16,732 bases of DNA from Planctomycetota bacterium (GCA_016209665.1 JACQVT010000714.1:1-16732), one strand, 5' to 3'; positions 1-7,736 are shown, numbered from the stretch's first letter. Numbers and translations are program-made. Notes: generated by a model from the sequence alone, not told the origin.

Positions 1-25
1 ATGCTGGGCGCAGATGACGAGGCGT

Positions 26-95
26 TATTTCAGAGCCCGCAGCGCCAGCGACGGGTAGGCACGACCCACTCGCTTGCGCTCGGGGCTCTGAAATA
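26..95. repeat. CAGAGCCC-type palindromic repeat, copy 1
   Basis: Long imperfect inverted repeat. The left arm begins TATTTCAGAGCCC at 26-38 and the right arm ends GGGCTCTGAAATA at 83-95. The arms continue inward through AGCGCCAGCGACGGGT and ACCCACTCGCTTGCGCT, leaving a very short loop near 57-62. It matches the second copy at 4834-4922 in both arms but has a different, shorter centre. It resembles REP-like palindromes that are dispersed in planctomycete genomes. No associated transposase is visible. It lies upstream of the coiled-coil gene that starts at 237. Confidence 0.85.
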
Positions 96-145
96 CCCCG
101 CCGATTCCGTCACGGACCCCGGCCAAGATGAGCTGCGAGCCCGCG

Positions 146-174
146 TTGACGCTCGTGGGCGATCGTGGTACAGG
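146..174 (+). promoter_or_regulatory. possible sigma-70-type promoter for the coiled-coil gene
   Basis: TTGACG at 146-151 is followed 17 bases later by TACAGG at 169-174. The -35 box matches the TTGACA consensus at 5 of 6 positions; the -10 box is weak, 3 of 6. Position about 65 bases before the GTG start is reasonable. This is a by-eye call. Confidence 0.3.
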
Positions 175-236
175 TGTATCTCTATGGGTGGGTGTCCCAA
201 CCTCGGTTTCCGCCGACGGTTACAGCGGAGTTCGCC

Positions 237-2495
237 GTGAAGCTCTACATCTACATTCTCGTTCCGTTGGTCTTGCTGGGTGCCTTGGTCGTGGGTGGCA
301 TCTTCATCCTTCCGGCGATGGATTCGCCGGAGGGTAAGCTGCACGCACAGATCGACGAACCGATCGAGCTGGCCCAGCGCATGTTGTACGCCTACGACGC
401 GACCGCCCCGCACCTGGATCAGGCGTTCGCGGCGGCGACCACCCAGCCGGACAGCATCGACGGCGACAAGTGGCGGACGCACCTGGACGTGGAGGGCGAG
501 CGCAATCCTTTTGCCGCCAACCCGGCGCTCAAGGACCGGTTGAGTTCGCAGGGCCAGCTTCTGCGGCAACTGTCGCAGGAAATCGCCGGCATGACGGGGG
601 AGGAGCCGGTCGCGCCGCCACTGCCCGGTCCGGGTGAGGCCCAGCGCAAGCTGCTGGAGTATCTGAAGGACAACCACGCTCTGCTGGATGCGGCGTTGGC
701 GAAGGTTCGCCAGGCGATCAACACCACCGTCGGTGAGGGTGAGTCCGAGGCCCGCGGGAGCAGCAATCCGACGGCCACGCGGCTGGAGGCGATCCTGCTT
801 CACCACAAAGCCGACCTGATGCGGCGTGAAGCAGCCCTGGCCCGGGCGGCAGCGGACGTCCAGCGCAAGCGGGCGGGACGAGTGCTGGCTGTCTGCCGCG
901 ACCTGGACCAGGAGATCCAGGGCCATAAGAGCCTGCTGGCCGGGGGCACTGCGCCGGGCATGGCCGCCCGGACGGTCACCAGGCCCAGCGCCTTGCCCTC
1001 CGCGGCCACCAAGCCTGCCCCGCGGACCGGCGGCTGGTGGATCTTCGACAAGCTGGCCAAGCAGGTGTCTCCGAGAGAGGCGGTCCCCGCGCCGGCGCCC
1101 GACACTGGACCGCAGGAGGAGCCCGGTCTCACCCCACCACCCAGCGAGCCTGAGGTCGCCGAGGCACCGCCGCCGCCCGGCCCCGCCGAGGTCGTGCCGC
1201 CCCTGGCGGCGCGGCTCGCGGCCCTGCAGAAGCAGCGGGCTGAGACTGTCGTGAACGCGGACGCGGCCCAGGCCGAGGTGGACCGGTTTACGAAGGACAT
1301 TGGGGCTCTGACGGCTCGCCTGGAGGAGGCCAAGAGCCGGGCCCGCGACGCCGAGTTGAAGATGATCGCCGCTCAGCAGAAGGGGCTCGACACCGCCGAC
1401 CCCAAGGCCGTCCAGCCGTTCGTGGACGAGTATCGCCGGCTCTCGCAAGCCAACCGCGAAGCGTTGCGCGAGGCGGAGACCCTCGAGCGCGGCTCGATTC
1501 GCAACGCCCGGCCGGCGAACGACGACCCCGATCACATCGCGACCTCGCCGCTGGTCCCGGCTGAGCCCGGCAAGCCGATGCAGCCGGAGCGCGGGTTGAC
1601 CGCCCTCAAGACGGACCTGGCCACAGCCCAGGCCGCCGTGCAGGCGAACAAGACGCTGCTCCGCGAGATCGACCGGCAGATCGCCGAGCTGACCGCCAGG
1701 CGCGAGATCGGCGAGGACCGACTGGAGCAACTGGATGGGCAACGGCGACAATTGATGGCCGAGGTCTCACGACTCAGTGGGGCCGCAGTCGTCGCGGTGA
1801 TCCGGGCCGACCAGCTCGAGAAGGAGGCGATCGACCTGGCGAGCGGCAACGGGCTCCAGGCCGCCCAGCGGGCCCAGACGGCCGCGAGCGAGTACCAGCG
1901 GGCCATGCAGGCGTTCGTCCGCAGCGAGAACCCGGTGGATACGCCGGACCGCAAGCTCAGCGACATGGCGAGCGACCAGTTCACGTCGGCCAATGCCGTG
2001 CTGACGCAGGCGGACCTTCATTACCTGATCGCCCGCACCTACGTTCAGCAGGCCGCCGACCTGCGGCCGCACCAGCAACTGCTGACCGACACGGCGTCGC
2101 TCGGCATGGCGGTGCAGGCGGACCCGCAGACGCTGCCCGAGGGCCTGTCCGCGGACGCGGCTCCAGCCTGCGCGACCAGTCCCGACGCGGCCGCGAAGAC
2201 GATCGAGGAGAATGAGACGAAGGCGGCCGAGGCGGCCAAGCAGGCGCTCGACCTGTACACGCAGGCGGCCGGCCAACTGAAGGACCTGTGGGTGGTACAC
2301 GCGAACATCGCCGCCATCCACACCATGCTGGCCCAACTACCCCCGCTGCCGGGCGATACCGAGGACCACCTGGCCCTCGCCCGACAGACCTACACGCGGG
2401 CGATCCAAGGGCGCGAGAAACGGCCCGACTACCCGACCTACCACCGCATCGCCGAGGGCTTGAAGAAGGAAACGGCCCCCCCAGCAGGGAACTGA
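237..2495 (+). CDS. membrane-anchored coiled-coil protein, function unknown
   Basis: I do not recognise a named family. The reading frame is open from 165, but I choose the GTG at 237 because GGAG at 227-230 sits six bases before it and because the protein then opens directly with a hydrophobic helix (KLYIYILVPLVLLGALVVGG, about residues 2-21) typical of an N-terminal signal anchor. This gives 752 residues. A mostly helical soluble part follows, then a Pro/Ala/Glu-rich linker (about 270-322), charged coiled-coil stretches (about 324-400 and 453-525), and an Ala/Gln-rich helical C-terminus with weak TPR-like character. The bulk is therefore probably extracytoplasmic, tethered by the N-terminus; a cytoplasmic orientation cannot be excluded. 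The NicO transporter gene starts 49 bases downstream on the same strand, so co-transcription is possible. A structural or envelope-spanning role would be a guess. Confidence 0.8.
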   Translation: MKLYIYILVPLVLLGALVVGGIFILPAMDSPEGKLHAQIDEPIELAQRMLYAYDATAPHLDQAFAAATTQPDSIDGDKWRTHLDVEGERNPFAANPALKDRLSSQGQLLRQLSQEIAGMTGEEPVAPPLPGPGEAQRKLLEYLKDNHALLDAALAKVRQAINTTVGEGESEARGSSNPTATRLEAILLHHKADLMRREAALARAAADVQRKRAGRVLAVCRDLDQEIQGHKSLLAGGTAPGMAARTVTRPSALPSAATKPAPRTGGWWIFDKLAKQVSPREAVPAPAPDTGPQEEPGLTPPPSEPEVAEAPPPPGPAEVVPPLAARLAALQKQRAETVVNADAAQAEVDRFTKDIGALTARLEEAKSRARDAELKMIAAQQKGLDTADPKAVQPFVDEYRRLSQANREALREAETLERGSIRNARPANDDPDHIATSPLVPAEPGKPMQPERGLTALKTDLATAQAAVQANKTLLREIDRQIAELTARREIGEDRLEQLDGQRRQLMAEVSRLSGAAVVAVIRADQLEKEAIDLASGNGLQAAQRAQTAASEYQRAMQAFVRSENPVDTPDRKLSDMASDQFTSANAVLTQADLHYLIARTYVQQAADLRPHQQLLTDTASLGMAVQADPQTLPEGLSADAAPACATSPDAAAKTIEENETKAAEAAKQALDLYTQAAGQLKDLWVVHANIAAIHTMLAQLPPLPGDTEDHLALARQTYTRAIQGREKRPDYPTYHRIAEGLKKETAPPAGN

Positions 2496-2506
2496 TCACC
2501 CGTCGA

Positions 2507-2538
2507 TTGTTTCCGCCGGACGAACAATCTGCCATAAT
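2507..2538 (+). promoter_or_regulatory. possible promoter before the NicO-type gene
   Basis: CATAAT at 2533-2538 matches the -10 consensus at 5 of 6 positions. The nearest -35-like hexamer, TTGTTT at 2507-2512, is 20 bases away, longer than ideal. If used, transcription would start near 2545, almost on the GTG that opens the reading frame. Translation would then be leaderless or begin at a later start. Confidence 0.35.
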
Positions 2539-2544
2539 GGTGCC

Positions 2545-4830
2545 GTGAAGCGTATCATGGGCCACGATGCCCAAACGAGCCGAGGAGACGGCCGACGACG
2601 ACACGGGCCGTTCCGTCGCTCCCTTACGGTCGCGGTTCGGAAAGCCGGCGACCCGGGGCGGGCGCGGGGCGCCGCCTTGCATACGCTCATGTCGGCATCG
2701 CTGACGATGGTCTGTGGTGTCGCGGATCATGCGTCGGCGCATCCCCTCGGGAACGACAGCATCACCCATTTCAACGTGCTGTACGTGCTGCCCGACCGCC
2801 TGGAGGTCGATTTCCTGCTCGACATCGCCGAGAACCCGACCTACTTCATCGAAACCAACGAGATGGACGCCGACAAGGACGAGCAGGTCAGCCGCCCGGA
2901 GCAGGAGGCCTGGCTCGCGTCCAAGATCGACGAGTTCGCCGGCTTCCTCGACGCGCGTATCGATGGGAAACCGCTGCGGCTTTCCCTGGTTCCCGAGCAG
3001 GTGAACGCGGAGACCGGCCGGCGGACGACGACCAGCAAGGTGGTTGTGCCCATGATGGCCCCCACCGGGATGACCTATCGGCTGGTGATCCGCTACCTGG
3101 GCCGATACCCCGAGCCTCTCGGCCCCGGCGAGCACGAGATCCATTACGAGGACAAGACCTATCCGCAGCACGTGGGGATGCGGCAAGTGCTGCTGGAGCC
3201 CGGTTTCGTCTGCCGACTGGCCGGAGTATCGGGCGAGGACGTCGTGCCGGGGCCGGTGCCGGCCTCGCTGGGCAACTTGCTGGCCGAGCAGGGCCTTCTG
3301 TTGGAGGATCCCGATGCGGCGAGAATCGAGGTCGCCTCGCCCACGGTCGCCGGCCGCAAGCGGTGGCGGCTGATCGACGAGAAGGCGCAGTTCGCGCTGG
3401 TCCAGGGCGCGGAGACGATCGACGTTCACGGGCTGCCCCACTGCGAGATCCTCGAGCCCCACCCGCCGTTCGTGTCGGAGAACAACGCGGTGTTCCGCTA
3501 CGAGCAGTACGACCCGATGAACCTGCCGGACTTCCGCGAGGCCACAGTGCGGTTCATGGTCCTGGAGGCCAAGCGGACGGCCGCCCCGACGCACCCGCTT
3601 TCCGACGGGGTGACCGCCTCGACGCAGCCCGGGCAGGAGACTGTCGCCGCCGCCTCCCAACCGGGCCCCGTGGCCGCCGCCCTGCCGCCCCACGCCAACC
3701 TGTTCCTCGATCCCAACTACAACCCGCCCCAGCAGGGCAAGTACCAGCGACAGGCCGAGCGGATGGTCAGCCTGCTGCAAGGCCGCTGGGGCATCCTGCT
3801 GTTTCTGATCGTGACCGGCACCGCCTTCGTGTGGGGAGCCGCTCACGCCTTGATGCCGGGCCATGCCAAGACCGTCGTGGCTGCCTACCTGATCAGCCAG
3901 CGCGGCACGTACTGGCACGCGGTCGTGCTGGCGATCGTGGTGACGATCACCCACACGGCCCTGGTGGTGATCATGGGTCTTATCGTCTGGTTCTACCAGA
4001 AATCGAACCCCCGGCTCGGCCCTTCGCTGCAGTTGTGGCTGGGTCTGGTTGCCGGGCTGTTGGTGGCGGGCATGGGCGTGACGCTCGTGTGGCGGGCCGT
4101 GACCGGGCGCCTGGCCCATCACCACGACCATGACCACGGCCACGGCGGGACCGACGACCGCTCATGGTTCCGAAAGCTGTTCACCCACTCGCACCCGCAC
4201 CTGCCGGCCCATGCGCACCCGCACGATCAGGTTCACGGCCATCCCCACACGCATGTCCACGACCAGGGGCACCCGCATCACCACGAGCACGCGGGGGCTG
4301 CGGTGCATTCCCATGCTCACTCCCACGCGCACGACCACGTGCACGATCACGCGCACGTTCACACGCACGTGCACGATCACGCGCACGTTCACACGCACGT
4401 TCACACGCACGTCGCGCCCCGGCCGGCCGCCACGGGCGACGCCGAACTGTTGACCATGCGGATGCTCGTCGTGCTGGGCATCACCGGCGGCATCGTGCCC
4501 TGCCCGACCGCGACGATCATCCTGCTGTTGGGGATCGGAGCGAACGTGGTCGGCGGCGCCCTCTATGCCATTGCGGTGTTCAGCCTGGGTCTGGCCCTGA
4601 CGCTGATGGTAATCGGTTCGCTGGCCCTAGCCAGCCGCCGTTACGCCAGCCGGATCATGTCGGACGCCCAGCACGAAGGCGAGTTGACCGGAACGGGCCG
4701 GCGCCTGCTCCTCCAAGTCGTGCCCGGCCTGAGCGGGTTGGCCGTTATTTCGTTGGGACTCGCCATTGCCATCCACTATGGATGCCGTCTATACGGCATG
4801 CCGTCGCCCCCCTTCTCATGGATCGGCTGA
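2545..4830 (+). CDS. NicO-family nickel/cobalt transporter with EF-hand-like loop and His-rich domain
   Basis: Predicted Ni2+/Co2+ transporter of the NicO/RcnA superfamily in the inner membrane; export or uptake cannot be told from sequence. Numbering is from the GTG at 2545. An Arg-rich leader precedes a weak secretion signal ending DHASA, and the next residues, HPLGN, are typical of extracytoplasmic domains joined to NicO transporters. A predicted extracytoplasmic domain (about 65-400) contains an EF-hand-like loop at 108-119. The membrane part carries GAAHALMPGHAKT (431-443), the His-rich metal motif of the family. A His-rich loop follows (525-622, about 40 His). The second half has GGIVPCPTA (648-656) and further helices to the end. 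The start is uncertain: ATG 2557 or ATG 2689 (MSASLTM, 20 residues before HPLGN) are alternatives, and no start has a good Shine-Dalgarno. No urease or hydrogenase genes are in the window to indicate the metal's use. Confidence 0.88.
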   Translation: MKRIMGHDAQTSRGDGRRRHGPFRRSLTVAVRKAGDPGRARGAALHTLMSASLTMVCGVADHASAHPLGNDSITHFNVLYVLPDRLEVDFLLDIAENPTYFIETNEMDADKDEQVSRPEQEAWLASKIDEFAGFLDARIDGKPLRLSLVPEQVNAETGRRTTTSKVVVPMMAPTGMTYRLVIRYLGRYPEPLGPGEHEIHYEDKTYPQHVGMRQVLLEPGFVCRLAGVSGEDVVPGPVPASLGNLLAEQGLLLEDPDAARIEVASPTVAGRKRWRLIDEKAQFALVQGAETIDVHGLPHCEILEPHPPFVSENNAVFRYEQYDPMNLPDFREATVRFMVLEAKRTAAPTHPLSDGVTASTQPGQETVAAASQPGPVAAALPPHANLFLDPNYNPPQQGKYQRQAERMVSLLQGRWGILLFLIVTGTAFVWGAAHALMPGHAKTVVAAYLISQRGTYWHAVVLAIVVTITHTALVVIMGLIVWFYQKSNPRLGPSLQLWLGLVAGLLVAGMGVTLVWRAVTGRLAHHHDHDHGHGGTDDRSWFRKLFTHSHPHLPAHAHPHDQVHGHPHTHVHDQGHPHHHEHAGAAVHSHAHSHAHDHVHDHAHVHTHVHDHAHVHTHVHTHVAPRPAATGDAELLTMRMLVVLGITGGIVPCPTATIILLLGIGANVVGGALYAIAVFSLGLALTLMVIGSLALASRRYASRIMSDAQHEGELTGTGRRLLLQVVPGLSGLAVISLGLAIAIHYGCRLYGMPSPPFSWIG
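4336..4413 (+). repeat. 30-bp tandem repeat encoding the His-rich loop
   Basis: Two exact 30-base copies, 4336-4365 and 4366-4395, begin CACGTGCACGATCACG and encode HVHDHAHVHT. A partial third copy runs to about 4413. Being a multiple of three, the unit can change copy number without breaking the transporter gene. Confidence 0.9.
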
Positions 4831-4833
4831 CCT

Positions 4834-4922
4834 CAGAGCCCGGAGCGCAAGCGACGGGTTGATCCGGTATAGGTGGGCGCCACGTGGGCCTGGCAACCCG
4901 CTCGCTTGCGCTCGGGGCTCTG
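4834..4922. repeat. CAGAGCCC-type palindromic repeat, copy 2
   Basis: Left arm CAGAGCCCGGAGCGCAAGCG begins at 4834; right arm AACCCGCTCGCTTGCGCTCG... ends GGGGCTCTG at 4922. The arms pair over about 27 bases around a roughly 34-base centre. It is the same family as 26-95. It starts 3 bases after the NicO stop and ends 19 bases before the stop of the convergent ferredoxin gene, so it fills nearly the whole convergent gap. It could fold as a transcript-end hairpin for both genes, though there is no T-tract. Confidence 0.88.
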
Positions 4923-4941
4923 GCATCGCTCGCCGGGGTCG

Positions 4942-5301
4942 TCATCGAGCCGCTCCTTTGTGGGGGCAGCCGGCGGTGTTGACGCAGCCGTCGGGCAGGC
5001 GGAGGCGTTCCACGGGTTTGCCGTTGACGAGGTGCGACTCGACGATCTCGGCCACATCGGTGAGCGTGACGAAGCCGTACCAGGTGCCCTCGGGATACAC
5101 GACAACGGTCGGCCCATGCTCGCACTGGTCCAGGCAACCGGCGCTATTGATGCGGACCCGCCGCTTGAGGCCAAGGTTCTTGACTGCTTCCTTCAGGGCC
5201 TCGCGGATCGTCTCGCTGTGCTTGCCGCTGCAACAGCCGCGCGGGTGGCCGGCGTCGCGGACGTTGGTGCAGACAAACACGTGCCTCTCGAACTGGGCCA
5301 T
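4942..5301 (-). CDS. [2Fe-2S] thioredoxin-fold ferredoxin
   Basis: A 119-residue soluble electron carrier of the (2Fe-2S) ferredoxin family with a thioredoxin-like fold, related to Shethna-type ferredoxins and the NuoE fold. Likely cluster ligands are Cys11, Cys24, Cys56 and Cys60, spaced C-x12-C-x31-C-x3-C as in the family; Cys23 is an extra neighbour. FVCTN near the start and SAGCLDQCEHGP are characteristic. YGFVTLTDVAEIVESHL is the usual C-terminal strand-helix. The tail adds a CVNTAGCPH segment with two more Cys (106, 112). The ATG at 5301 has GGAGG (complement of 5307-5311) five bases upstream, so the start is secure. The gene is divergent from the HAD gene and convergent with NicO. The redox partner is unknown; a radical dehydratase system lies about 4 kb away, but the link is speculative. 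Confidence 0.9.
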   Translation of the reverse strand: MAQFERHVFVCTNVRDAGHPRGCCSGKHSETIREALKEAVKNLGLKRRVRINSAGCLDQCEHGPTVVVYPEGTWYGFVTLTDVAEIVESHLVNGKPVERLRLPDGCVNTAGCPHKGAAR

Positions 5302-5324
5302 GGCATCCTCCGACGGATGTCCAC

Positions 5325-5330
5325 ATGATA
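5325..5330 (-). promoter_or_regulatory. -10 box for the ferredoxin gene
   Basis: On the minus strand this reads TATCAT, 5 of 6 matches to TATAAT, and lies 23 bases before the ATG. That leaves a short leader holding the strong GGAGG. No convincing -35 box was found. Confidence 0.4.
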
Positions 5331-5587
5331 GGTGTACCAGGCTGGACCGGGTAGAGAGGCCGACCGATTGTGGCTACATTACCGCCATGCCCAAGCCCCG
5401 CGCCAACGCCGCCGATCCCCACGGACACCAGGCAACGCACATCCGAGCCGGCTCGAAGGGGAGGCTGGGCAAGTCGCTCGACAGCCACGTCGATCCGACG
5501 GCGTCGGGCTGGCCGGTCTCGCTGCTCTCACGACCGCGGGCCGAGCCGTTGCGTCCCGGGCCGGATTGCGGGATATTGTCGCCCACC

Positions 5588-6454
5588 ATGACCACGGCGG
5601 CCGTCTTCTGGGACCGGGACAACACGCTGATCGAGGACCCGGGCTACCTCCACGACCCCAAGCACGTCAAGCTCCTGCCGGGTGCCGCGGCGGCGGTCCG
5701 CCGGCTCTCCCAGGCGGGCCTCGAGAACATCATCGTCACCAACCAGTCCGGTCTCGCCCGCGGCCTGTTCGACGAGGCCACGTTGGAGAAGATCCACGAC
5801 CGGCTGCGCGAGCTGCTGGCGGCCGAGGACGCACGCCTCGACGCGATCTACTACTGTCCCTACCTGGACGGCCCCGAGGCGGTCGTCGAGCAATACCGCC
5901 AGGACAGCGACCTTCGCAAGCCGCGGCCCGGCATGTTGGCCAAGGCCTCGCTGGAACGCAAGATCGACCTGGCCGCCTCGTGGGTGGTGGGCAATTCGCT
6001 CGCCGACACCCAGGCGGGCCGGGCGGCCGGCAGCCGAACCATCCTGCTCAGCCCGGACAAAGCCGCGAAGGACCGCAGCGTGGATTTCGTTGCCCGCTCG
6101 CTCGACGACGCCGTCGAGATCGTCCTCAAGCATACCGTGGGGCTCGAGCAAGCCGCGCCGGCGGGCGATTCACCCGCCGCGGCGGACCGACAGGACGCCG
6201 GCGCCGTCTCCTCCACCTTGCAGGAGATCCTCTCGTTTCTCCGTATGGTCGATCGGCGCCAACAGGCCGACGACTTCTCGCTCAACCGCCTGGTGGGCGT
6301 GCTCGTTCAGATGCTGGCGGTGGCGGCCCTGGTCTGGGCCATCTTCAGCATGATCCGCGGCGAGGACTACGGGGCCCAGATCGTGCGCCTGCTGTTCGCG
6401 CTCATGCTCCAGTTGATCGCTCTGACGTGTTTCTCCCTCGCATCCCGACGATGA
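5588..6454 (+). CDS. GmhB/HisB-N-like HAD phosphatase with C-terminal membrane anchor
   Basis: HAD-IIIA hydrolase of the D-glycero-D-manno-heptose-1,7-bisphosphate phosphatase / histidinol-phosphatase type, 288 residues. Motif I is FWDRDNTL (nucleophile Asp9, general acid Asp11), motif II VTNQSG (Thr51) followed by LARG, motif III Lys111 in RKPRPGM, and motif IV VGNSLADTQAG, where the usual VGD Asp is Asn136 while Asp140 remains. The C-x-H ... C-x-C zinc site of GmhB is absent; only Cys90 is left. The HAD domain ends near 180. A linker and two hydrophobic helices follow (about 235-255 and 265-283), which should tether the enzyme to the inner membrane. Start: ATG 5588 fits the domain edge. An in-frame ATG at 5387 would add 67 low-complexity residues. 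Neither start has a clear Shine-Dalgarno. A lipid- or envelope-linked sugar phosphate substrate is a guess. Confidence 0.85.
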   Translation: MTTAAVFWDRDNTLIEDPGYLHDPKHVKLLPGAAAAVRRLSQAGLENIIVTNQSGLARGLFDEATLEKIHDRLRELLAAEDARLDAIYYCPYLDGPEAVVEQYRQDSDLRKPRPGMLAKASLERKIDLAASWVVGNSLADTQAGRAAGSRTILLSPDKAAKDRSVDFVARSLDDAVEIVLKHTVGLEQAAPAGDSPAAADRQDAGAVSSTLQEILSFLRMVDRRQQADDFSLNRLVGVLVQMLAVAALVWAIFSMIRGEDYGAQIVRLLFALMLQLIALTCFSLASRR

Positions 6455-6608
6455 TCCGCATGGTCCCAGCCCGCTCCGCCGAAGGCGAGATCGGCCGTGG
6501 CGGATATCTACCCGGTCCAAGTGGCCGGCCGGGAAAGCGGTTCGCCCGACCGTCCGAACCTCTCGCGGGCGAGCGCACCCAAGGTGGAGCTTTCATGTTC
6601 AGCCGCAT

Positions 6609-6851
6609 CTATTCAGGCAGCGCGTCCGCGGGCAGAAGAAACTGAACCAGGTTGAGAAGTCCTTCGGCCAGGGTAAGGGCCTCCTGGAATTAATCTGGAT
6701 CGGGTTCTGCCGTCTCCCCCGGGTACCGATAGATCGTAGCGTAGGGCGTCAGCATCTGGCCGGCGGTTCTCCAGTCACCAAACTGGGGATCGAACTCATC
6801 GACCAAGCGGCGAGTCATGGCGGCGAGTAGCGTGTCGTCGAGGACCTTCAT
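6609..6851 (-). pseudogene. interrupted HEPN-domain gene, possibly an MNT-HEPN fusion remnant
   Basis: Reading the minus strand from ATG 6851 gives 53 codons, then TAA at 6690-6692, then 26 more codons in the same frame to TAG at 6609-6611. The part LTPYATIYRYPGE before the stop and FQEALTLAEGLLNLVQFLLP after it together make the C-terminal half of a HEPN domain, so the frame was once continuous. The first 22 residues (LLAAMTRRLVDEFDP) resemble the start of an MNT-type minimal nucleotidyltransferase, the antitoxin partner of HEPN toxins, but they lack the GS...D.D catalytic region. The simplest reading is a deletion that joined the MNT start to the HEPN end, then a nonsense mutation. An all-HEPN truncation is the alternative. 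The stretch looks less GC-rich than its neighbours. GAGAAGGG before the ATG could be a ribosome site. It is too short and too broken to be an intact toxin. Confidence 0.65.
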
Positions 6852-6965
6852 GACCCTTCTCAGCCTACCGAATTCACTGACGATAAGCTAGTTTCTCGTA
6901 TTCGATGCCGGCACCGCAGGCCGGTCGACGGAGGCCCCGTAGGCCCGTTCCGATCGGGTACATCG

Positions 6966-7736
6966 TCAGGAGAGAGACAGGCTGAGGATAGCAGCGGTGA
7001 TGGCCCCGACCGCCAGGACGATCGTGACCACAAAGAGCATGACGAACCGCCGGTTCTGGCGGGCGACGAGCTGGCTGAGCCGCTCGGTCTGGTCGTCGGC
7101 CTTGGCGTTCATCTGCTGGAGGGCCTGCACTTGGGTGGCGTTCAGCTCGCCCAGGACGCCAATGGCGCTGCTGAGCTTCTCCATCGTTTGCGACGTGACC
7201 AGGTTCTGCTCGCCCGTGACCTCGAGCTGCCGCTTGATGCCGTTCAGGGTCTCGGTCTGGGCGCGACTGGCCTTGGGCAGTTCGCTGACGGCCTCGCCGA
7301 GTTGGTGAACGCGGGTGTTGCCGGCCTCAATGTGCCCGGCTATGGCTTCGAGGGTCTGGGCCTGCTGGCGGCCGAGGCCGGGCAGATCGCCCATCGTGCG
7401 GGCCAGTTGTTCCAGGGCCGACGAGATGCGCTCCGTCCGCTCGCCCTGCTGGGCCAGGTGCTTTTGGATCTCCTCGACGACCTGGTTCACCCGCTCGTAG
7501 CCTTCTTGGAGCCGGACCAGCGTCTGCTCGCGACGAGTCCACCGCGTCAGCGGGTTGACGCTGCGTTCGGAGCCCGCCTCGGCGTCCGCGGCCGTGGGCT
7601 CGGGATACTCGGCGGGGTCCAGCAGCAGGCCGTCATCGCCGACCGCCGGCAGCCCCCTCGCTTTGCCGTCGCCGGCGGACCGCTTCCTGAACAATCCCGA
7701 GAACCGACTCCAAAATGAGGGCGATTTCACCGGCAT
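6966..7736 (-). CDS. tail-anchored coiled-coil protein, function unknown
   Basis: 256 residues from the ATG at 7736, chosen because GGAG lies eight bases upstream; an ATG at 7742 is only two bases from it and a GTG at 7778 lacks one. The N-terminus is basic and aromatic (FWSRFSGLFRKR). A low-complexity acidic stretch follows, then a long helical region rich in heptad-like Leu/Ile/Val and Gln/Glu (about 70-220), consistent with a coiled coil. The last 26 residues form one hydrophobic helix (FVMLFVVTIVLAVGAITAAI), so the protein should be held in the membrane by its C-terminus with the coiled coil in the cytoplasm. The layout is methyl-accepting-like in its repeated helix but lacks the receptor hairpin signature. 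It lies 51 bases downstream of the lacI-type gene on the same strand, a likely shared transcript. No function can be assigned. Confidence 0.82.
   Translation of the reverse strand: MPVKSPSFWSRFSGLFRKRSAGDGKARGLPAVGDDGLLLDPAEYPEPTAADAEAGSERSVNPLTRWTRREQTLVRLQEGYERVNQVVEEIQKHLAQQGERTERISSALEQLARTMGDLPGLGRQQAQTLEAIAGHIEAGNTRVHQLGEAVSELPKASRAQTETLNGIKRQLEVTGEQNLVTSQTMEKLSSAIGVLGELNATQVQALQQMNAKADDQTERLSQLVARQNRRFVMLFVVTIVLAVGAITAAILSLSLS

Noticed and set aside
30..1751. 573-residue open frame on the minus strand
   Set aside because: Antisense to the coiled-coil gene; Arg/Gly/Leu-rich composition typical of a shadow frame in GC-rich DNA, with no recognisable motif.
1981..4143. 720-residue open frame on the minus strand
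   Set aside because: Antisense to the end of the coiled-coil gene and to NicO; its His/Asp/Gln-rich sequence mirrors the plus-strand codons. NicO on the plus strand has clear family motifs.
5387..5587. Upstream in-frame start adding 67 residues to the HAD phosphatase
   Set aside because: The extra residues are low-complexity, not a signal peptide, and the HAD fold begins right after ATG 5588.
6451..6645. 64-residue frame whose ATG overlaps the HAD gene stop (ATGA)
   Set aside because: The overlap looks like coupling, but the protein is low-complexity and unrelated to anything, and it runs into the HEPN remnant on the other strand.
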